From contig JADJCP010000004.1 of NCBI GenBank assembly GCA_016703155.1, positions 62,001 to 126,000 on the forward strand: 64,000 bases of DNA, given 5' to 3'. This DNA is from Hydrogenophilales bacterium (GTDB lineage Bacteria > Pseudomonadota > Gammaproteobacteria > Burkholderiales > Thiobacillaceae). The notes beneath the pieces were generated by a model. It was not told the DNA's origin. It worked only from the letters and a program-made list of their open reading frames with translations, and ran no database searches. Within the stretch, counting starts at the first letter, position 1. Each line of letters begins with the position of its first letter. Made by a program: the position numbers and the translations under genes. Shown piece after piece: positions 58,606 to 64,000 of this stretch.

Positions 58606-59948
58606 GTCTGTGTCTCCTGAAGGCTGTTCACGACGCGCTCCATCTTCATGAAGCGGGAACCCTTGACCAGCACCGTGACATCCGGAGCGAGCGCGTTCTC
58701 GATTTCCGCCAGGAGTTCCTCGATGCGCTCGAAGTGCATCGCCCGTGCGCCGAACGCGTCGGCGGCATGGTGGCTCATCTCGCCCAGGCAGAGCAGCCGT
58801 TCGATGCCGGCCTGGCGGGCCCGGGTGCCGATCTCGGCATGCAACTCGCCGGCATCCGGGCCCAGTTCGCCCATGTCGCCAAGCACCAGAATGCGTTGCC
58901 CCGGCTGGGCGGCGAGCACCTGGATGGCGGCGGCCACGGAGTCGGGGTTTGCGTTGTAGGTGTCGTCGATCAGGCGCGCGCCAAGGATGCAGGCGTGGTT
59001 TTGCAAGCGGCCCTTGACACCGTCGAACCCGGCCAGGCCACGCGCAATCGCGTCGAGCGGAATGCCCAGAACCTGCGCGGCGGCGGCGGCGGCGACGGCG
59101 TTGCGGGCGTTATGCTCGCCGGGTAGCCGAAGGCTGATTTCGGTGGCGCCTTCAGGCGTATGCAGGGTCAGGTCGGCGCCGAATTCGCGCAGCCGGCAAG
59201 CGGCATGGAACTCGCCATGCGTCAGACCAAAACCGAGGTGACGATGGCCTTGGGCCAGGGTCTCCCAGATACCGGCGTTGGCGTCATCGGCGTTGTACAG
59301 CGCGATCCCGTCGGCTTTGAGGCCGATATAGATCTCGCCCTTGGCGCGTGCCACGGCCGCGACGCTGCCCAGGCCTTCCAGATGCGCGCGCAGGGCGTTA
59401 TTTACCAGAGCCACGTCCGGCTGCGCCAGGCGGCTCAGGTAGTCCAGTTCGCCCGGATGGTTCATGCCCATCTCGATCACGGCGAATTGGTGACTCGGGG
59501 CTAGCCTTAGCAGGGTAAGCGGCATGCCGATGTCGTTGTTGAGGTTGCCCGTCGTCGCCAGCACGGCCTCCGGGCCGGCGTGCGCGACGACGATGGCGGC
59601 GACCATTTCCTTTACCGTGGTCTTGCCGTTGCTGCCGGTGATGGCCAGCAGTTTCGCGGGCATGCGGCGGCGATGCCAGGCGGCGAGGCGGCCCAGCGCC
59701 AGGCGGCTATCCTCGACGACTAGCGCCGGTGCGATGTCCAGCCCCGCCGAGGCCTCGACGACGACGGCGGAGGCGCCTTGTTCCATGGCCTGGGCGGCAA
59801 ACTTGTGCCCATCGAAGCGTTCGCCGCGCAAGGCGATGAACAGCGCCCCGGGCGGAATGTTGCGGCTGTCGGTCGAGACCGCCGTAAATTCGACATCGGC
59901 GCCGATGGCGACCGCACCGATGGCGGCGGCGGCTTCATGCAGGCGCAT
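58596..59948 (-). CDS. murF: UDP-MurNAc-tripeptide-D-Ala-D-Ala ligase
   Basis: A 450-aa Mur ligase that completes the pentapeptide with D-Ala-D-Ala from Ddl. AITGSNGKTTVKEMVAAIV (P-loop), NLNNDIGMPLTLLRL, VIEMGMNHPGELDYLS and IDDTYNANPDSVAAAI identify it. ATG 59948 lies within the end of murE (14-base overlap) and gives MRLHEAAAAIGAV. Confidence 0.96.
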   Translation of the reverse strand: MRLHEAAAAIGAVAIGADVEFTAVSTDSRNIPPGALFIALRGERFDGHKFAAQAMEQGASAVVVEASAGLDIAPALVVEDSRLALGRLAAWHRRRMPAKLLAITGSNGKTTVKEMVAAIVVAHAGPEAVLATTGNLNNDIGMPLTLLRLAPSHQFAVIEMGMNHPGELDYLSRLAQPDVALVNNALRAHLEGLGSVAAVARAKGEIYIGLKADGIALYNADDANAGIWETLAQGHRHLGFGLTHGEFHAACRLREFGADLTLHTPEGATEISLRLPGEHNARNAVAAAAAAQVLGIPLDAIARGLAGFDGVKGRLQNHACILGARLIDDTYNANPDSVAAAIQVLAAQPGQRILVLGDMGELGPDAGELHAEIGTRARQAGIERLLCLGEMSHHAADAFGARAMHFERIEELLAEIENALAPDVTVLVKGSRFMKMERVVNSLQETQTCS

Positions 59949-61398
59949 GGGTTTTCTCCTTGAGCGCGTTGCGTGCCTCATTCATGTCTGAAAACGGCAG
60001 ACGCACACCTTGTATCTCTTGGTAATCCTCATGGCCCTTGCCGGCGATCAGCACCACATCGCCCGGTTTCGCCTCGCCGATGGCCAGCCGGATAGCCTCG
60101 GCGCGGTCGAGGCGGACGCGCTGTCCGGGCGGCATGCCGGCGAGGATGTCGGCAACGATGGCCGCGGGGTCTTCGTTGCGTGGATTGTCCGAAGTCACCA
60201 GGGCCAGATCGGCGCGGCTGGCGGCAACGCCGCCCATGATCGGGCGCTTGCCCTTGTCCCGACCGCCGCCGCATCCGAAGACGCAGATCAACCGGCCGGT
60301 GGTCAGGTCGCGCAGGGTGGCGAGGGTCTTGTCCAGGGCATCCGGGGTGTGGGCGTAATCGACGATGACGTCCGGTTGCCCGGCGCCGCCGAGGCGCTGC
60401 ATGCGCCCGGCGACGGGCTGAACCCGCGACAGGGCGGCGAGGGCGTCCGCCAGCGGTACCTCGCTGGTCAGCAGGGCGCCCAGGCAGGCGAGCAGATTGT
60501 CGGCGTTGAAGCGGCCGATCAGCGGTGCCGTGAGGTCGCCCGCGCCCCAGGGGGTTGTGACCGTCATGCTCATGCCGCCCGCGGCCAGGTCGATCCGTGT
60601 GGCATGGATATCACCGGCCTCGATGCCGTAGCTCAGGGTGCGCGCGCTTCCGCCACGCAGATCCTGCAACAGGTGTTGGCCGAACTCGTCGTCCTGATTC
60701 AGCACGGCGGCCTTCAGGCCGGGCCAGCCGAACAGCTTCGCCTTGGCGTGGGCATAGCTGGCCATATCGCCGTGGTAATCGAGGTGGTCGCGCGACAGAT
60801 TGGTCAGGACGGCGACATCGAAGGCAACGCCCGCCACCCGTCCCTGGTCCAGGGCATGCGACGATACTTCCATGGCGACCCCCGTCGCGCCGGTGTCGCG
60901 GTAGCTGGCCAGCAGGCCTTGCAGCGTGACAGGGTCGGGGGTGGTATGGCTGGAACCCGCCAAGGCTCCGATGAAGCCGTTACCCAGGGTGCCGATCACC
61001 GCGGTCTTGCGGTCAAGCGCGTCGAGTGCCGCCGCAAGCCAGTGGCTGCAGGATGTCTTGCCGTTGGTGCCGGTGACGCCGATCATCCAGAGCGCCTCGG
61101 AGGGCTGTTCCCACCACAACGCCGCGAGTTTCGCGGCGGCATCGCGCACTCCGGGCAAAGGGACGTTCGCCAGCCGCCATTCGTCCCGCCAGGAAAAGCC
61201 GTGCGGCTCCCAGACGACCGCGCCGGCGCCGGCCTCGATAGCCGCCTGGATGTGCCCGCGGCCATCGTGCACCAGACCCGGGAAGGCCAGGAAGACATCG
61301 CCCGGGCGCACCCTGCGGCTGTCCGCCGTGAGCGCGGCGCCAGTCGGCACGACAAGGCGAAGCTGGGCAAGCAGTGCGTGCATCGGTGTGCTGCTCAC
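59935..61398 (-). CDS. murE: UDP-MurNAc-L-Ala-D-Glu-meso-DAP ligase
   Basis: A 487-aa Mur ligase adding the third residue. GVTGTNGKTSCSHWLAAAL (P-loop), TTPDPVTLQGLLA, AMEVSSHALDQGRV and VDYAHTPDALDKTL are clear. TSDNPRNEDPAAIV is the DNPR motif that selects meso-diaminopimelate, consistent with dapF in this window. The start is GTG 61398, overlapping the ftsI stop. Confidence 0.97.
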   Translation of the reverse strand: MSSTPMHALLAQLRLVVPTGAALTADSRRVRPGDVFLAFPGLVHDGRGHIQAAIEAGAGAVVWEPHGFSWRDEWRLANVPLPGVRDAAAKLAALWWEQPSEALWMIGVTGTNGKTSCSHWLAAALDALDRKTAVIGTLGNGFIGALAGSSHTTPDPVTLQGLLASYRDTGATGVAMEVSSHALDQGRVAGVAFDVAVLTNLSRDHLDYHGDMASYAHAKAKLFGWPGLKAAVLNQDDEFGQHLLQDLRGGSARTLSYGIEAGDIHATRIDLAAGGMSMTVTTPWGAGDLTAPLIGRFNADNLLACLGALLTSEVPLADALAALSRVQPVAGRMQRLGGAGQPDVIVDYAHTPDALDKTLATLRDLTTGRLICVFGCGGGRDKGKRPIMGGVAASRADLALVTSDNPRNEDPAAIVADILAGMPPGQRVRLDRAEAIRLAIGEAKPGDVVLIAGKGHEDYQEIQGVRLPFSDMNEARNALKEKTHAPA

Positions 61399-63122
61399 GT
61401 TGCCTCCCCGACGGCTTCCATCGGCTCCGTCGTCAGTGACTTGAAGGGTGCGTCGGGTGGCACCGCAAGCAGCCGCAGCGCGCTGGTCATGACCCCCGAG
61501 AAGACCGGCGCGGCCACCAGGCCACCGTAATACTGTGTACCGTTCGGCTCATCGATCATCACGGCCGTGACCAGGCGTGGATTCGAGGCCGGAGCGATGC
61601 CGACAAACGAGGCGATGTATTTATCGGCGGCATAGCGACCTTCGACCAGTTTGTGGGCGGTGCCGGTCTTGCCCGCGACGCGATAGCCCATGACGCGGGC
61701 CTGTGGCGCGGTACCGCCTTCCTGAGTCACCAGTTCGAGCATGTCGCGCACGGCCCGCGCCGTCTTGATGGACATGACGCGTTGGCCGACCGGGGCCTCG
61801 TGGCGCTTTACCACGGTCACCGGCGGCAGGATGCCGTCCGTGGCGATGGCGGCGTAGGCGCGTGCCAGTTGCAGCAGGCTGACCGACATGCCGTGACCGT
61901 ACGCCATGGTGGCCTTCTCGATCGGCCGCCAGCTGGCGTAGGGGCGCAGCCGCCCGGACGCTTCGCTGGCCAGGCCGGCGTTGGGCTGAGCGCCGAAACC
62001 GACATGGTTGAGCAAGCGCCAGTAGTCCTCGGATTTCATGTCCAGGGCGATCTTCGCGGTGGCGACATTGCTGGACACCATGATCGCCTCGGCGACCGAG
62101 AGGTTGCCCTTGGGATGCACGTCGGCAATGCGCTTGTCGCCGACCATGAACCAGCCGGGGCCGGTGTCGATGCGTGTTTCCGGCGTGACCGTGCCGGCTT
62201 CGAGGGCGGCGGCGACCAGGAAGGGCTTCATGGTCGAGCCCGGCTCATAGACATCGCTCACCGCGCGGTTACGCGAGCGCCCGCGCGTCATGGTCGTCCG
62301 GTTGTTGGGATTGAATGCCGGCAGATTCACCAAGGCGAGAACCTCGCCGGAGCGCACGTCTAGGACGATGATGGCGCCGGCCTGCGCCTGGTTGCGCGTC
62401 AGTGCGTCGGCCAATTCGCGGTAGGCCAGGTACTGCAATTGCAGGTTGATGCTCAAAGTCAGGTCGCGGCCATGCTTGGGCAGGCGCAGCAGTTCCAGAT
62501 CCTCGACGGTGTTGCCCAGGCGGTCCTTGAGGACACGCTTGGCACCGGGCTCGCCCTCCAGCCAGGATTGGTAGACAAACTCCAGCCCTTCCAGACCACG
62601 GTCCTCAACTCCGGTCACGCCCAGCACCTGGGCCATGACCTCGCCGGAAGGGTAATAGCGACGATACTCGGGTGTCGTGCTCAGGCCTTTGATGCCGAGC
62701 GCCGTGATGCTCGTTGCGATTTCCGGCGGCAACTGCCGGCGCAGGTAGACGAAGCTCTTCTTCTTGTCGCTGAAGTCGCGCCGCAATTCGTCCGGGTCGA
62801 TATCCAGCAGCGTCGCCAGCGCCTGGATCTGTTGCGGCGTCGCCTGCGCTTCCTGGGGGTTGATCCAGACCGACTCCACGGGCGTACTGATGGCCAGTGG
62901 CTCGCCACGCCGGTCGGTAATCATGCCGCGGTGCGCGGGGATCTCGACGACCCGATTGGCGCGCTTGCCGCCCTCCTTGTTGAGGAAATCGGTTTGCCAG
63001 GTCTGGAGATAGGTGGCGCGCGCCGTCAGCGCGGCGAAGCCGCCGAACAGCAGGATCATGACGACACGCATGCGCCAGCGTTGCAAGTCGATCCGCAGCA
63101 GCGGGTTGGCGCTTTTTTTCAT
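61395..63122 (-). CDS. ftsI: Peptidoglycan transpeptidase FtsI (PBP3)
   Basis: A 575-aa bitopic class B penicillin-binding protein. One helix (VMILLFGGFAALTARATYLQ) follows the basic start MKKSANPLLRIDLQRWRMR. RGMITDRRGEPLAIS begins the pedestal domain. The transpeptidase has SxxK in EPGSTMKPFLVA, SxN in MVSSNVATAK and KTGT in VAGKTGTAHKL. ATG 63122 overlaps the ftsL stop. Confidence 0.97.
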   Translation of the reverse strand: MKKSANPLLRIDLQRWRMRVVMILLFGGFAALTARATYLQTWQTDFLNKEGGKRANRVVEIPAHRGMITDRRGEPLAISTPVESVWINPQEAQATPQQIQALATLLDIDPDELRRDFSDKKKSFVYLRRQLPPEIATSITALGIKGLSTTPEYRRYYPSGEVMAQVLGVTGVEDRGLEGLEFVYQSWLEGEPGAKRVLKDRLGNTVEDLELLRLPKHGRDLTLSINLQLQYLAYRELADALTRNQAQAGAIIVLDVRSGEVLALVNLPAFNPNNRTTMTRGRSRNRAVSDVYEPGSTMKPFLVAAALEAGTVTPETRIDTGPGWFMVGDKRIADVHPKGNLSVAEAIMVSSNVATAKIALDMKSEDYWRLLNHVGFGAQPNAGLASEASGRLRPYASWRPIEKATMAYGHGMSVSLLQLARAYAAIATDGILPPVTVVKRHEAPVGQRVMSIKTARAVRDMLELVTQEGGTAPQARVMGYRVAGKTGTAHKLVEGRYAADKYIASFVGIAPASNPRLVTAVMIDEPNGTQYYGGLVAAPVFSGVMTSALRLLAVPPDAPFKSLTTEPMEAVGEAT

Positions 63123-63394
63123 GGCTGCGCCGTCCCTGGGCTCAGAACCTGGATGCGTTCGGCACTGGGTATCGCCATGCCGAGGTGGTCGCGCGCCACC
63201 TGTTCGATGCGACCGTGCATCGCCCAGGTGCTTTGTTCCAGTTGCAGACGGCCCCACTCGATGTCGAGGTCGCGGGTGCGTTTTTCCTCGGCTTGCAGCT
63301 CTATAAACGATTTGCGCGCCTGATGGCGCGCGCTGACAACGGCGAGGGCGCAGGTCATCAACACCAGCGCCAGGATGATATTCAGCCTGAGCAC
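63119..63394 (-). CDS. ftsL: Cell division protein FtsL
   Basis: A 91-aa bitopic protein with one helix (IILALVLMTCALAVVSARHQ) and a periplasmic coiled coil (ELQAEEKRTRDLDIEWGRLQ) that pairs with FtsB and FtsQ. The GTG start lies inside the end of rsmH. Short length and position between rsmH and ftsI make the call secure. Confidence 0.93.
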   Translation of the reverse strand: MLRLNIILALVLMTCALAVVSARHQARKSFIELQAEEKRTRDLDIEWGRLQLEQSTWAMHGRIEQVARDHLGMAIPSAERIQVLSPGTAQP

Positions 63395-64000
63395 GCGACC
63401 TCCTGGCGCTCGGCGCTACGCAGCACGGCGCTGCGCGCACGCGGATTGCGGGCGATTTCGGCGGCGCCCGGCCGGACCGCCTTGCCGACCAGACGCAGCC
63501 GCCCGGGCGCGATGCGGTCGGCGGTCACCGGAATCTCCGGCGGCAGTTCCTCGCCACGCGCTTCGCCACGCAGGTAGCGTTTGACGATGCGGTCTTCCAG
63601 GGAATGAAAACAGATCACAACGATTCGCCCGCCGGACTTGAGCAGATCAACGCCACGCGGCAGCGCCGCCTCAAGCTCTTCAAGTTCATGGTTAACGTGA
63701 ATCCGGATAGCCTGAAACGTCCGGGTCGCCGGATCCTGGCCGCGTTCGCGGGTGCGCACGGCGCCGGCGACGATCTCGGCGAGCTGCCGTGTGCGCGTGA
63801 GCGGTTCGACGCCGCGTGCCGCAACAATCGCCCTTGCAATCGACTTAGCAAACCGCTCCTCACCATAATCTCTGATCACCCTCGCGATATCGTCCTGTTC
63901 CGCCTGGTTCAGCCACTCAGCCGCGCTCAGGCCGCGGCTGGTGTCCATGCGCATGTCGAGCGGGGCATCATGACGAAAGCTGAAACCCCGCTCCGGCGTA
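63382..64000 (-). CDS. rsmH: 16S rRNA (cytosine1402-N4)-methyltransferase (partial)
   Basis: The C-terminal 206 or so residues, running off the right edge. The visible frame enters with PERGFSFRHDAPLDMRMD (the GFSFR..GPLDMRMD block of RsmH/MraW). It continues FQAIRIHVNHELEELEAALP and FHSLEDRIVKRYLR, and ends NPRARSAVLRSAER. The SAM-binding N-terminus is outside the window. First dcw gene before ftsL; mraZ would be further right. Confidence 0.96.
   Translation of the reverse strand, partial: TPERGFSFRHDAPLDMRMDTSRGLSAAEWLNQAEQDDIARVIRDYGEERFAKSIARAIVAARGVEPLTRTRQLAEIVAGAVRTRERGQDPATRTFQAIRIHVNHELEELEAALPRGVDLLKSGGRIVVICFHSLEDRIVKRYLRGEARGEELPPEIPVTADRIAPGRLRLVGKAVRPGAAEIARNPRARSAVLRSAERQEVACSG

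Noticed and set aside
60010..61530. 506-codon open frame opposite murE
   Set aside because: Shadow of murE/ftsI with no recognisable domain; the sense strand is a canonical Mur ligase.

Overview
The window is about 64 kb of GC-rich proteobacterial chromosome. The layout metK / two LpxL-type acyltransferases / dapF / DUF484 / xerC, a complete dcw cell-division cluster, an SAH riboswitch on ahcY and REP repeats of the TGTAGGAGC type suggest a betaproteobacterium (Rhodocyclales/Nitrosomonadales-like). That placement is inference; no rRNA or tRNA is visible to anchor it.

Layout. 1-6.6 kb: tail of a type IV pilin gene, a small unknown gene, a glycosyltransferase, an AddA/UvrD-type helicase-nuclease, hemE and a DUF192 protein. 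6.6-9.45 kb (minus strand): a secreted protein with a mid-chain IPTL/PEP-CTERM-like signal, then groES-groEL under a sigma-32 promoter and a CIRCE operator. 9.5-22.1 kb (plus): a starch/maltodextrin locus with GH13 amylase, MalK (frameshifted), MalE, MalF with a large extra N-terminal half, MalG, a stand-alone glucodextranase-C-like secreted protein, a large outer-membrane barrel, two further glucodextranase-C-like proteins ending in SHOCT-like tails, and a frameshifted aldo/keto reductase. 22.3-31.1 kb: glycerophosphodiesterase, HNH nuclease, prfC, broken GIY-YIG gene, orphan HicA-like protein, rhlE, and a PIN (DUF4411) / XRE-ImmA pair beside a Fic remnant in a lower-GC stretch.

31.1-44.3 kb: ahcY with its SAH riboswitch, metK with a strong sigma-70 promoter and structured leader, then divergently lpxL-lpxL2-GNAT-CoA-binding-dapF-DUF484-xerC, a DUF2157-DUF4401-GDYXXLXY membrane module, a MoaD-like protein and uvrD. 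44.4-46.1 kb: HU protein, retropepsin-like protease, Crp/Fnr regulator. 46.1-64 kb (minus): lpxC-ftsZ-ftsA-ftsQ-ddl-murB-murC-murG-ftsW-murD-mraY-murF-murE-ftsI-ftsL-rsmH, mostly joined by ATGA/GTGA overlaps.

Two things stand out. First, the glycan-uptake locus pairs a classical ABC importer with three secreted glucodextranase-C-like proteins and a MalF that carries a sensor-like extension. Second, two roughly 130-140 bp insertions lie exactly at the 3' ends of metK and ftsW. Each leaves the last codons of its gene duplicated (in ftsW with only synonymous differences across nine codons), and both contain the same core with a covarying hairpin. They look like a very small, gene-end-targeting repeat element. 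Three single-base frameshifts (malK, aldo/keto reductase, GIY-YIG) may be assembly errors or real decay.
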